Source: an uncultured Bacteroidota bacterium (lineage in GTDB: Bacteria > Bacteroidota > Bacteroidia > Chitinophagales > Chitinophagaceae). Taken from it: DNA of 64,000 nt. The stretch lies in contig CAISPO010000020.1 of NCBI GenBank assembly GCA_903887415.1, forward strand, positions 80,305-144,304, in the 5' to 3' direction. The translations under genes and the position numbers were made by a program. Below the pieces are notes generated by a model. The model made no database searches, had not been told where the DNA came from, and saw only the letters and a program-made list of their open reading frames with translations. Positions 27,549 to 36,055 of the stretch are shown here, in pieces (the first letter of the stretch is position 1; each line of letters starts with the position of its first letter).

Positions 27549-28379
27549 ATGGCGCTCAACTGGCCCACATTTTTTAAACGATTAGGCAGCTCTGTAATAT
27601 TTGTGGCAGTTATGCTTACCGGCCTGCTGTGGAATGAATGGTCGTTCCTGGGGCTTATCGCATTGATCGGGATGCTGTGCCTTCGGGATTATTTCAGGCT
27701 GGTGCAAAAAGTGGACAAGGAATCATACTGGCCAAAATGGCTGTCCGTTGCGGTGCAACTGTCTGCGCTGGCTATTATCTGCCTGTTTTCGAATAAAGTA
27801 AATGAGCTGCTGCCACCATATGGCCGCATTGTGTTTATGCTGCTGCCTATACTGCCGGCCCTGCTATTGCTAAGCAGTGTGCTGTCAAAAAATAATTCGT
27901 TATTTCCGCTGCTGCAGGCGGCTGGCGGGTTGCTGTATATTACTTTACCAATGCTGCTGCTGCTGAATATCCATACCTATGATGTTGTGTTACCGATAGC
28001 GGTGATCCTCATGATCTGGTGCAATGATACAATGGCCTACCTGGTGGGATCATTCATAGGTAAGCACCAATTCTCTCCCATATCGCCTAACAAGACGTGG
28101 GAGGGTGTAGTAGGCGGTGCCGTGTTAACGATAGCTGGGGCAGGCGTGTATGGTTATTATTCCGAAACCTATCGGTTCATAGACTGGATGTCGCTGGCAC
28201 TGTGCGTGACCGTTGCCGGTACCCTTGGCGACCTGATGGAGTCGAAACTGAAGCGCATGGCGGATATAAAAGACTCCGGCACACTGATGCCGGGCCACGG
28301 TGGCGCGCTGGACCGTTTTGATTCGCTGCTGGTGGCGGCGCCGTTTGCGTTTGTGTATAGTTATTATTTTATGAGGTAA
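27549..28379 (+). CDS. cdsA: Phosphatidate cytidylyltransferase
   Basis: Makes CDP-diacylglycerol from phosphatidic acid and CTP, the branch point of phospholipid synthesis in the inner membrane. 276 residues with about eight membrane helices and the C-terminal signature GDLMESKLKRMADIKDSG followed by PGHGGALDRFDS, as well as SPNKTWEG upstream. Start ATG at 27549 follows the MITE-like element by 29 bases, so its promoter must overlap that element or lie beyond it. Confidence 0.96.
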   Translation: MALNWPTFFKRLGSSVIFVAVMLTGLLWNEWSFLGLIALIGMLCLRDYFRLVQKVDKESYWPKWLSVAVQLSALAIICLFSNKVNELLPPYGRIVFMLLPILPALLLLSSVLSKNNSLFPLLQAAGGLLYITLPMLLLLNIHTYDVVLPIAVILMIWCNDTMAYLVGSFIGKHQFSPISPNKTWEGVVGGAVLTIAGAGVYGYYSETYRFIDWMSLALCVTVAGTLGDLMESKLKRMADIKDSGTLMPGHGGALDRFDSLLVAAPFAFVYSYYFMR

Positions 28380-28383
28380 GTCA

Positions 28384-28424
28384 CCCAACCCCCTAAAACC
28401 CCCAAACCCCCTGAAGGGGGCTTC
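28384..28424. repeat. CCCCTGAAGGGG repeat
   Basis: CCCCAAACCCCCTGAAGGGGG hairpin-forming repeat just after cdsA. The same CCCCAAACCCCTGAAGGGG core occurs at 39635-39653 and a related one at 39830-39866. Confidence 0.6.
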
Positions 28425-28502
28425 GCGTGAGAATATATTTTAGGCTGAGGAATTTGAAGCAGCTTTTGTGTTGGATGTTCTATCCAAAAAGAGCAACATA
28501 GA

Positions 28503-29045
28503 TCATTTACACATTTTCGCATCCACATACACCTTTCTTCCTTTTGCATTGACGTAGTAGCAACCGCCTCGCGGGCCTTTCCGGTATTTCGCTCCGTTTA
28601 AAACATCAAAGTTTTTCTCGCCTCCTTTATATTTCGGGTATGGGTAGCTGCGATAGTTTAGCTTTGGCGGATTGTCTCTTGAAACCGGGCTTGTCGTATA
28701 GGCTATTGTCTGGCTGCTGTCTGTATAGTGTGCCGTAATTTTATCATGTGCGTTCACCACGTACTTTTTCTCCACCCACCCATAGCCGTTGTAAGATTTT
28801 TTTGTCTTTTCAAACCAAATCTTAAGCGCCACATGATAAAACCGGTCTCTGATAGCCTTGGTTTCATAGCCTGCGCTGTAGGGGATTACTTCAAGACGGC
28901 AGGGCGCATGCAACACATCAAATACATTGTATTCTTTTTCAGGCCGGTCGCGGAGCAGGAGGTTGGCAGTATTTACATACACATATTCCTGTGCCATTGC
29001 GGTGCCGGCAAGTAAGAAGAGAATGGAAAAAACCAGTTTTTTCAT
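28503..29045 (-). CDS. Secreted SH3-like protein with PBCV basic adaptor-like C-terminus
   Basis: 180 residues, start at MKKLVFS. Signal peptide (ending AMAQ), then an SH3-like domain (NTANLLLRDRPEKEYNVFDVLH) and a basic linker. The C-terminal 30 residues (YRKGPRGGCYYVNAKGRKVYV) match the short PBCV-type basic adaptor motif, found in algal-virus proteins and scattered in bacteria. Likely periplasmic and wall- or polymer-binding; role inferred only. Divergent from the MBL/rhodanese gene. Confidence 0.75.
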   Translation of the reverse strand: MKKLVFSILFLLAGTAMAQEYVYVNTANLLLRDRPEKEYNVFDVLHAPCRLEVIPYSAGYETKAIRDRFYHVALKIWFEKTKKSYNGYGWVEKKYVVNAHDKITAHYTDSSQTIAYTTSPVSRDNPPKLNYRSYPYPKYKGGEKNFDVLNGAKYRKGPRGGCYYVNAKGRKVYVDAKMCK

Positions 29046-29125
29046 TTGTCGCACACAAAATAATAATAAGATTGCTGCATAAACTATTTTTATGCTCCAA
29101 TAAGCCCTGCAAAAGCGGTTTATAT

Positions 29126-29133
29126 TAACTTTG
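29126..29133 (+). promoter_or_regulatory. TAACTTTG -7 box upstream of MBL/rhodanese gene
   Basis: TAACTTTG fits TAnnTTTG and lies 18 bases before the ATG at 29152. No convincing TTG was found at the right distance upstream. Confidence 0.45.
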
Positions 29134-29151
29134 CTGTATCAATTAAATGAC

Positions 29152-30561
29152 ATGGAAATAAAGCAATTATATACCAGTTGCCTGAGCGAGGCCGCATATT
29201 TCATAAGTAGTGAGGGCGAGGCAGCAGTAATAGACCCGCTAAGGGATGTGGATGCCTATATCCAGATGGCGGCCGAGCAGGGTGTAAAGATCAAATACAT
29301 ATTTGAAACACATTTTCACGCCGACTTTGTGAGCGGGCATATAGAACTCGCGCAGAAGACGGGCGCACCTATAGTATATGGGCCGGATACCGAAGCGTCT
29401 TTCAAAATACACATGGCAAAAGATGGGGAGGAATTTATGGTGGGCAAGCTGAAGATAAAAGCGATACACACCCCCGGCCATACGCTGGAAAGCACCTGCT
29501 ACCTGCTGCATGATGAGGCGGGAGCGCCATATTGCATCTTCACGGGAGATACGCTTTTCGTGGGCGACGTAGGCCGGCCAGACCTCTTTAGCGGTAACCT
29601 GACCAAAGAAGAGCTTGCGGGAAAAATGTATGACACCCTTCAGAATAAAATAAAGCCACTGAACGATAATATCATCGTATATCCGGCTCATGGACCGGGT
29701 TCATCCTGTGGCAAAGCACTTGGGCCAGAGACGTTCAGTACAATTGGGGTGCAAAAGGCGACCAATTATGCCCTGAAAGACATGACCAAGGAGGAATTCA
29801 TTAAGGTAGTGACAACTGGGTTGAACACGCCTCCTTCTTATTTCCCGGTGAACGCTAAAATAAATAAGGAAGGCTATGAAAGTCTTGATGAAGTATATGA
29901 GAAGGGGCTGAATGCATTGAGTGTTGCAGACTTTAAAAAAGCGGTAAACGATGATGTGTGGATACTGGATACAAGGCCTGCTACCATATTTACATCTGGA
30001 TTTGTGCCCGGCTCCATAAATATAGGTGTAGGTCCGAATGACCGCTATGCGGAGTGGGCGGGAACGCTGATACCTAATAAACAACCGCTGGTGCTGGTAA
30101 CAGAGCCCGGAAAAGAAAAAGAAAGTATCACTCGTCTTGCCCGCGTGGGTATCGATAATGTTGTTGGCTACCTGGCCGGAGGCTACGAGACATGGAAGAC
30201 CAGCGGTGAAGAGATAGACATGATCATAGACATAGAGCCAGATGAACTGGCTATGGACATACCGCATGACAACCTGCTGGAAATAATAGATGTGCGCAAG
30301 CCGGCTGAATTTGAAACAGCTCATGTAAAAGGCGCTATAAACATGCCGCTGGACACGCTGGCAGACCCGCTGAACATAGCCATGATAGAAGATGACCATA
30401 ACCTGTATGTGCACTGCGCTGGCGGCTATCGCTCTGTGATCGCAGCATCGTTGCTGAAACGCCAGGGATATCACAACCTGCGCAATGTATTGGGTGGCTT
30501 TGCAAAGATGAAGGCGGAGCAAGGGATACCGGTTGTATTTCCAGATAGTGTGAAGGCATAG
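29152..30561 (+). CDS. MBL-fold hydrolase fused to two rhodanese domains (copy 1)
   Basis: 469 residues, start MEIKQLYT (29152). The N-terminal metallo-beta-lactamase domain has THFHADFVSGH (53-63), HTPGHT and FTGDTLFVGDVGRPDL, the ETHE1-like persulfide dioxygenase pattern. Two rhodanese domains follow: the first (about 260-355) lacks a catalytic Cys (VLVTEPGKEKES), the second has the active loop HCAGGYRS. The fusion suggests handling of glutathione or protein persulfides. A close paralog in the opposite orientation lies at 32063-33463, beyond the APC permease. Confidence 0.92.
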   Translation: MEIKQLYTSCLSEAAYFISSEGEAAVIDPLRDVDAYIQMAAEQGVKIKYIFETHFHADFVSGHIELAQKTGAPIVYGPDTEASFKIHMAKDGEEFMVGKLKIKAIHTPGHTLESTCYLLHDEAGAPYCIFTGDTLFVGDVGRPDLFSGNLTKEELAGKMYDTLQNKIKPLNDNIIVYPAHGPGSSCGKALGPETFSTIGVQKATNYALKDMTKEEFIKVVTTGLNTPPSYFPVNAKINKEGYESLDEVYEKGLNALSVADFKKAVNDDVWILDTRPATIFTSGFVPGSINIGVGPNDRYAEWAGTLIPNKQPLVLVTEPGKEKESITRLARVGIDNVVGYLAGGYETWKTSGEEIDMIIDIEPDELAMDIPHDNLLEIIDVRKPAEFETAHVKGAINMPLDTLADPLNIAMIEDDHNLYVHCAGGYRSVIAASLLKRQGYHNLRNVLGGFAKMKAEQGIPVVFPDSVKA

Positions 30562-30582
30562 TTCATTTAAAAATTGTTTTTT

Positions 30583-30612
30583 CGTAGAGACGCAAAGCAT
30601 TGCGTCTCTACG
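30583..30612 (+). terminator. REP hairpin acting as terminator
   Basis: CGTAGAGACGCAA / TTGCGTCTCTACG stem of 13 bp with loop AGCA, followed directly by TTTTTT. It has the ends of the RAYT-associated REP and the form of an intrinsic terminator for the MBL/rhodanese gene. Confidence 0.75.
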
Positions 30613-30641
30613 TTTTTTAGACCATAACACATTATCAGCAG

Positions 30642-31997
30642 ATGCTGTATTTTGTGCCGGTGAGAAGATCAACGACATTAAAAAAGATCCGGCCAATACA
30701 CCTGGCTGCGGTTATTTTTTTCACGGTGTCCGGCGGGCCATATGGACTGGAGCCACTGCTGTCCTATGCCGGTGAGCATGGGGCGCTGATATTGTTAGTT
30801 ATCACTCCGCTGCTGTGGGACGTACCTTCGATATTTACCGTGCTGGAACTGAATGGCATGATGCCAATAACAGGCGGATATTACAAATGGGTGAAACGTG
30901 CACTTGGGCCGAGATGGGGTTTTTATGAAGGGCTCTGGACCTGGTTCTACACATTTGTTGACCTGGCTATTTACCCAGTATTGTTTGTTCAATATGCATC
31001 GTTTCTGCTGGCCGGCATTGCCGCTTATAAGATATGGCTGTGTCTTGCCATCATCTGGTCTTCAGCAGGCCTGAATATCCGGGGCATACTGCCGGTTGGC
31101 CGGATGTCCCTGGTGCTGGCGGCAATGGTTCTTATTCCCTTTATCGTTTTATTTGTTGTTTTCTTCTGGCATCATGCCGCGCCCGTAGCACTACCCGCAC
31201 CATCGTTAAAGGGTCTTAGCTATTCTTCAATTGGATTGAGCCTGTACACCATTATGTGGAACTGCCTGGGCTGGGACAATGTAACCACCTATGCAGAGGA
31301 AGTGGAGAACCCGCTACGTTCCTACCTTACTTCTATGGCCATTGCATTTATTACGGTGATCGTTGTGTATGTACTTGTTATTATTGTCGCGCAGCAGTCA
31401 AGGATCAACTATACTATTTTGACCTCGGCAGGTTTTCCGGCATTAGGTGCGTTGATCGGTGGCCAATGGCTTGGTGTCCTTATCGCAGCAGCAGGAATGG
31501 CCAGTACATTGGGCCTGTATAGCGCCAACCTTTTATCGGTATCCCGACTGCCGAAAGCAATGGCAGATGATGGACTGCTACCCTCCAAGTTAGGCATACT
31601 ACATTCAAGATTTCAGACCCCATGGTTCTCCATAGTCGTTTGCTCAGTTGTCATCAGCGCCATGACCCTTTGGACCTTTGGTGAGCTCATTATTATCGAT
31701 GTAACGATATATGGGGCAGGGTTGTTTTTGGAGTATATATCACTCATCAGGCTAAGGATAAAAGAACCATCTGTACACCGGCCATTTAAAATACCGCTGG
31801 GTGTGCCAGGCCTGTGTGTGATGGCAGTGCTGCCGGTTGGCGTGTACACACTCGCGTTAACAGGCGTTTTCTTTTCTGCTACAGAGATCATTAAACCGGC
31901 CCTTTTTGCGGTATCTGTTTTATTGACTGCAGAGGTAGCATGGCGGGCGGTAGTGTGGCGGAAGCCATATCTGAATAACAAAACCAGGGTGGATTAG
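30642..31997 (+). CDS. APC superfamily amino acid permease
   Basis: 451-residue inner-membrane transporter with about 12 helices. The first helix carries the glycine-rich FTVSGGPYGLEPLL typical of APC carriers (substrate carboxylate site), and EEVENPLRSYLTSM matches the loop after helix 6. No cargo can be assigned; being flanked by two persulfide-type hydrolases, a sulfur compound is possible but unsupported. The exact start is uncertain: the ATG at 30642 is followed by in-frame GTG codons before KKIRPIHL. Confidence 0.85.
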   Translation: MLYFVPVRRSTTLKKIRPIHLAAVIFFTVSGGPYGLEPLLSYAGEHGALILLVITPLLWDVPSIFTVLELNGMMPITGGYYKWVKRALGPRWGFYEGLWTWFYTFVDLAIYPVLFVQYASFLLAGIAAYKIWLCLAIIWSSAGLNIRGILPVGRMSLVLAAMVLIPFIVLFVVFFWHHAAPVALPAPSLKGLSYSSIGLSLYTIMWNCLGWDNVTTYAEEVENPLRSYLTSMAIAFITVIVVYVLVIIVAQQSRINYTILTSAGFPALGALIGGQWLGVLIAAAGMASTLGLYSANLLSVSRLPKAMADDGLLPSKLGILHSRFQTPWFSIVVCSVVISAMTLWTFGELIIIDVTIYGAGLFLEYISLIRLRIKEPSVHRPFKIPLGVPGLCVMAVLPVGVYTLALTGVFFSATEIIKPALFAVSVLLTAEVAWRAVVWRKPYLNNKTRVD

Positions 31998-32009
31998 CCG
32001 TCCTACAAA

Positions 32010-32039
32010 ATTGGGTTTCAACTTTTGTTGAAACCCAAT
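32010..32039. terminator. Bidirectional hairpin between convergent genes
   Basis: ATTGGGTTTCAAC / GTTGAAACCCAAT, a perfect 13-bp stem with loop TTTT, between the stop codons of the APC permease and the second MBL/rhodanese gene. The T tract is short (TTTTG) on the minus-strand side. Confidence 0.7.
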
Positions 32040-32062
32040 GCAGCAATGCCCGGAACATTACG

Positions 32063-33463
32063 TCATTCGCTAATACTACGATCTATATCCATTTCCACCA
32101 ATGCCGGCGCATGCTGCATTATTTCTTTTATTCCACCTTCTACACTGGCCACAAAGTGAAAGCCTTTGCCGATAAGGAATGAAGCTGCTATCATAGAACG
32201 ATATCCACCTGCACAATAGATGAGCCACTTCTTGTTCTTATTCAGTTCGGTATATCTATTCCTGAGCGTGTTCAGCGGAATGTGCAATGAACCGGTCATC
32301 CTGTTTTTTGCAACCTCCCCACGGTTCCGCACATCCAGCAGGTTGTATTCTTCGGTTTCCAGTAATTGGTTTACTTCCTGCCCGGTAAAGGTCATCACAA
32401 TACCATAGTCGAATTTGCCCGAGAACCAGGGATTCATTCCACCGTCCAGGTAGCCATAAACATTTTCATACCCGATCCTTGCCAACCGCTCAATAGCTTC
32501 TCTTTCCCTGCCGGCCTGCGTTACCAGCAGGATGTTGCTGCTTGCATCAAGCAGCGTTCCCACCCACACCGCAAAATCTCCGTTAAGCCCAATATTCAGT
32601 GAGCCTTTAATAAAGCCGGCAGCGAACTCCTGCGGGTCGCGGGTATCCAGTATTACTGCTCCTTGTTTTCTGAAAGCATTGAATTGATCTATCGATAACG
32701 GATTTAGATTCATGTTCATCACGTCATCAAATGAGGAGTAACCAGTTTTATTGATCACGGCATCTGTGAAAAAATAACCGGGGATAACGGGCAGATCGGA
32801 AGTAACTAAATCAATAAACGTATTACGATCGTTGGTGAGCATGGCATAATTAGTGGCCTTCTGCTCGCCAATTGTAGAATATGATTGCGAGCCAATATTC
32901 TTTCCGCAGGCCGAACCGGCACCGTGTCCGGGGTACACGATCACATCATCCGGCAATGTCTTTATTTTGTTCTGCAAGGAACTGAACAGCATACCAGCGA
33001 GTTCTTCTTTGCCAAGGTTGCCGCTCAAAAGGTCTGGCCTGCCTACATCGCCCACAAATAAAGTGTCACCTGTGAAGACAGCAAATGGCTTCCCCTCATC
33101 ATTGTGCAGCAGAAAACTGGTTGATTCTATCGTATGCCCTGGTGTGTGCAGTATCTCCAGGTCCACATTACCTATTTTCAATTTCTCACCGTCTTGCGCT
33201 ATGTACGCTTTATAGCCGGGAGCGGCATTTGGCCCATACACTATTTGCGCCCCTGTTTTGTTCGCAAGATCTATATGTCCGGATACAAAGTCGGCATGAA
33301 AGTGTGTTTCCAGCACATATTTAATGGTTGCCCCTCGTTCTTTTGCGAGCTTCATGTATGGTTCGGGATCCCGGAGCGGGTCAATCACGGCAGCTTCATT
33401 ACCTGATTCGATATAGTATGCTGCATGCGCCAGGCAACTGGTATATAATTGTTGTACGTACAT
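32063..33463 (-). CDS. MBL-fold hydrolase fused to two rhodanese domains (copy 2)
   Basis: 466 residues, start MYVQQLYTSC at 33463, matching the start of copy 1; a GTG eight codons upstream would overlap paaD. The MBL motifs (THFHADFVSGH, HTPGHT, FTGDTLFVGDVGRPDL) are intact; the first rhodanese domain lacks the Cys, the second has YCAGGYRS. It is clearly paralogous to 29152-30561. It starts 14 bases after paaD and is the last gene of the aromatic-catabolism operon, which suggests a link between that pathway and sulfur chemistry or detoxification. Confidence 0.92.
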   Translation of the reverse strand: MYVQQLYTSCLAHAAYYIESGNEAAVIDPLRDPEPYMKLAKERGATIKYVLETHFHADFVSGHIDLANKTGAQIVYGPNAAPGYKAYIAQDGEKLKIGNVDLEILHTPGHTIESTSFLLHNDEGKPFAVFTGDTLFVGDVGRPDLLSGNLGKEELAGMLFSSLQNKIKTLPDDVIVYPGHGAGSACGKNIGSQSYSTIGEQKATNYAMLTNDRNTFIDLVTSDLPVIPGYFFTDAVINKTGYSSFDDVMNMNLNPLSIDQFNAFRKQGAVILDTRDPQEFAAGFIKGSLNIGLNGDFAVWVGTLLDASSNILLVTQAGREREAIERLARIGYENVYGYLDGGMNPWFSGKFDYGIVMTFTGQEVNQLLETEEYNLLDVRNRGEVAKNRMTGSLHIPLNTLRNRYTELNKNKKWLIYCAGGYRSMIAASFLIGKGFHFVASVEGGIKEIMQHAPALVEMDIDRSISE

Positions 33464-33477
33464 AAAATTTGTATTGA

Positions 33478-33969
33478 TCAATGACACTTAAAATATTCAA
33501 AGGGCTCTTTGCAATTGTTGCACTGGTACAGCGCTTTGCAGGCAGTAGCGCCAAACCTGCTCATGAGCACGGTATCGTCGGAGTGACAATGCGGGCACTC
33601 AATAATATTGTTTGTAAAAACTTCGTTGCTGCAAGAGGAGTGAAGCGGTGGCGCAATGCCATATTCTTTTAATTTGGCCTTGGCTGTGTTGCTCATCCAG
33701 TCGGTGGTCCACGCAGGGTCATATACCAGTTTAACGGTTACCGGGCGAACGCCTTTTGCTTCGAGCGTCATCTTGATGTCCTGCTCAATGATGCCCATGG
33801 CCGGGCAGCCACTGTATGTGGGCGTGATGATGACCTCATAACCTTTGTCTGTGATCTTCACGTCTCTCAGCATACGCATTTCGAAAATCGTAACCACCGG
33901 TATCTCCGGATCATTGATCACCGAAAGCATTCGGAAAATGTCCTGCTTTGTATGTCCCGATATTACCAT
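33478..33969 (-). CDS. paaD: Phenylacetyl-CoA epoxidase subunit PaaD
   Basis: 163-residue accessory protein of the multicomponent phenylacetyl-CoA epoxidase, thought to help metal-cluster maturation. An N-terminal MIP18/DUF59-type domain (NDPEIPVVTIFEM and PTYSGCPAMG) is followed by a C-terminal zinc ribbon with CPHC (about 124) and CNNC (about 150). It overlaps paaC by seven bases. Confidence 0.94.
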   Translation of the reverse strand: MVISGHTKQDIFRMLSVINDPEIPVVTIFEMRMLRDVKITDKGYEVIITPTYSGCPAMGIIEQDIKMTLEAKGVRPVTVKLVYDPAWTTDWMSNTAKAKLKEYGIAPPLHSSCSNEVFTNNIIECPHCHSDDTVLMSRFGATACKALYQCNNCKEPFEYFKCH

Positions 33970-34721
33970 ATTGCTTCCGGATATGCGCGTTGCAGATATT
34001 GCATTTCTGATAAGATATGTCCGAGATATTCTGTGTGTACGCCATTACCACTGCCGGTTTGGTTATAACCATCTGCGGGTATCTTTAGTTTGGCCTCCGT
34101 GAGTATGCGCGTTACATCAGTTTTCCATTTTGCCCTGATCATTCCCATGTCCACGGCTATGTTGCGGTCTTCCAATACAGCAGTTGCGTCATCGGTTTCA
34201 AACAGTTCCCCGGTATATGCCCACAGGTCATCTACAGCTTGTTGCATACGGGTATTACTTTCATCCGTTCCATCGCCAAGCCGCAGTGCCCAGTCGGTAG
34301 CATGTGCCATATGGTATTTTACTTCCTTCACTGTTTTTGCAGCAATCGCCGCAAGAGTAGTGTCTGCGCTATGAGATAATTCACTGAAGAAGTAATATTC
34401 AAAGATAGAGACGAACAATATCCTCGCCATAGTATAGGCAAAATCACCGTTGGGCAATTCCATGATGAGGTGATTGTAAAAATCCCGCTCCTTTCTTCTA
34501 TAAGCGAGGTCATCGCTGGTCTTACCCTTACCGTCAATTTTCCCGGCATAGTCGAGTATAGCCTGGGCACGGCCTATCATATCAAGTGCGAAGTTGGTGA
34601 GCGCAAGATCTTCCTCCAGTATTGGCGCGTTACTGCACCATTCCGACAATCTGTAAGCGTGTATCAATGCATCGTCTCCCATCCGGAGACAGTATTTGTA
34701 TAATGCTTGTTCCTGTGTCAT
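33963..34721 (-). CDS. paaC: Phenylacetyl-CoA epoxidase subunit PaaC
   Basis: 252-residue structural partner of PaaA with a degenerate ferritin-like fold. Hallmarks: an N-terminal DDALIHAYRLSEW segment, DLALTNFALDMIGRAQ, and the C-terminal HTEYLGHILSEMQYLQRAYP. It sits in the canonical order paaA-B-C-D with short spacers. Loss of some diiron ligands is normal for PaaC. Confidence 0.95.
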   Translation of the reverse strand: MTQEQALYKYCLRMGDDALIHAYRLSEWCSNAPILEEDLALTNFALDMIGRAQAILDYAGKIDGKGKTSDDLAYRRKERDFYNHLIMELPNGDFAYTMARILFVSIFEYYFFSELSHSADTTLAAIAAKTVKEVKYHMAHATDWALRLGDGTDESNTRMQQAVDDLWAYTGELFETDDATAVLEDRNIAVDMGMIRAKWKTDVTRILTEAKLKIPADGYNQTGSGNGVHTEYLGHILSEMQYLQRAYPEAIW

Positions 34722-34733
34722 GATCTTAAGTTT

Positions 34734-35024
34734 TTAAATCGCCTTTGCACCTTCGGGCATTACATAAAAAGTGGGGATGCGGTACACTTTATCATTCGCC
34801 GGATCAAAGAACATTTCATTGTCATCCGGGTTTGATGCAACAATGGCATTTGATGGCACTACCCATATGCTGGTTCCCTCGCCCCTGCGGGTATAAGTGT
34901 CCCGCGCATTCTGGAGGGCCATCTCTTTGTCTGATGCATGTACACTGCCGGCATGTATATAGTTTGCACCTGGCTTCGACTGCATAAATACTTCCCACAT
35001 TGCTAACTGTGAATCTGTTGCCAT
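34734..35024 (-). CDS. paaB: Phenylacetyl-CoA epoxidase subunit PaaB
   Basis: 96-residue small bridging subunit of the PaaABC complex. WEVFMQSKPGANYIHAGSVHA and DKEMALQNARDTYTRRGEG match the family. It lies 13 bases after paaA and 12 before paaC. Confidence 0.95.
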   Translation of the reverse strand: MATDSQLAMWEVFMQSKPGANYIHAGSVHASDKEMALQNARDTYTRRGEGTSIWVVPSNAIVASNPDDNEMFFDPANDKVYRIPTFYVMPEGAKAI

Positions 35025-35037
35025 AAAATTTATTTTA

Positions 35038-36000
35038 TCAGTGAAATATTTTCTTCTCTTTCTTCTGGCGGTATGCTTCTGCAGCCTCTCTTACCCATGC
35101 ACCGTCATTGTGTACTTTTACATGATGCGCCATGCGTTGCTTATTGCACGGGCCATTGCCGCTGATCACCCTGTAAAATTCCTCCCAGTTTATCGGGCCA
35201 TGGTCGTAGCACTTTTTTGCCTCATTCCATTTCAGGTCTTTGTCCGGAATAGTAAGGCCGATCACTTCTGCCTGCTGCACCGTTTTATCGATAAACTTCT
35301 GACGCAATTCGTCATTCGAACTTCTTTTAATTTTCCATTTCACGGCATCTCCGGTATGTGGCGACTCACTGTCGTGCGGGCCAAACATCATGAGTGAGGG
35401 CCACCACCACCTGTTCATTGCATCCCGGGCCATTTCCTGCTGGTCTTTGGTTCCCTTCATCATTTTAGCCATGATCTCATAACCCTGCCGCTGGTGAAAG
35501 CTCTCTTCCTTGCATATGCGCACCATTGCACGGCTATACGGGCCATAGGATGTTCGCTGCAGGGATACCTGGTTTACAATGGCAGCACCATCCACCAGCC
35601 ATCCTATAGCGCCAATGTCTGCCCACGTCAGTGCCGGGTAATTAAAAATGTTGGAGTATTTCGCCTTTCCCGAATGAAGTTGCTCGATCATTTCTCTCCG
35701 GGAAATACCAAGAGTTTCTGCTGCACTATACAGATAGAGGCCATGGCCACCTTCGTCCTGTATTTTGGCCAGGAGAATTTGCCTGGCGCGCAGGCTAGGG
35801 GCGCGCGTTATCCAGTTACCTTCCGGCTGCATGCCGATCACTTCGGAGTGTGCATGCTGCGACATCTGGCGGATAAGGTGTTTACGGTATGCATCGGGCA
35901 TTTTGTCTCTTGGCTCGATAGCATCGCCGCGGTCTATTTTTGCTTCAAAGTTCTTGAGCAGGTTATCCTGTATCTCGTTTTTCTTTTCCAGTACTTCCAT
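35038..36000 (-). CDS. paaA: Phenylacetyl-CoA epoxidase catalytic subunit PaaA
   Basis: 320-residue diiron oxygenase that epoxidises the ring of phenylacetyl-CoA. Iron-ligand helices are seen in [11 protein letters not shown] (ExxH) and later in [15 protein letters not shown] (ExxxH). The flavoprotein reductase PaaE and later-pathway genes (paaK, paaG, paaZ) are not in the window. It follows hppD by 55 bases on the same strand. Confidence 0.96.
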   Translation of the reverse strand: MEVLEKKNEIQDNLLKNFEAKIDRGDAIEPRDKMPDAYRKHLIRQMSQHAHSEVIGMQPEGNWITRAPSLRARQILLAKIQDEGGHGLYLYSAAETLGISRREMIEQLHSGKAKYSNIFNYPALTWADIGAIGWLVDGAAIVNQVSLQRTSYGPYSRAMVRICKEESFHQRQGYEIMAKMMKGTKDQQEMARDAMNRWWWPSLMMFGPHDSESPHTGDAVKWKIKRSSNDELRQKFIDKTVQQAEVIGLTIPDKDLKWNEAKKCYDHGPINWEEFYRVISGNGPCNKQRMAHHVKVHNDGAWVREAAEAYRQKKEKKIFH

Positions 36001-36055
36001 AAAATACTTTTTAAATTTTCAGCAAAATGTTTTGTTCACCAGCAACCTCCATGAA

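Noticed and set aside
29701..30696. Minus-strand open frame of 331 codons over the MBL/rhodanese gene
   Set aside because: Antisense shadow of a conserved gene; its product is rich in Cys, His and Tyr with no domain or start signal.
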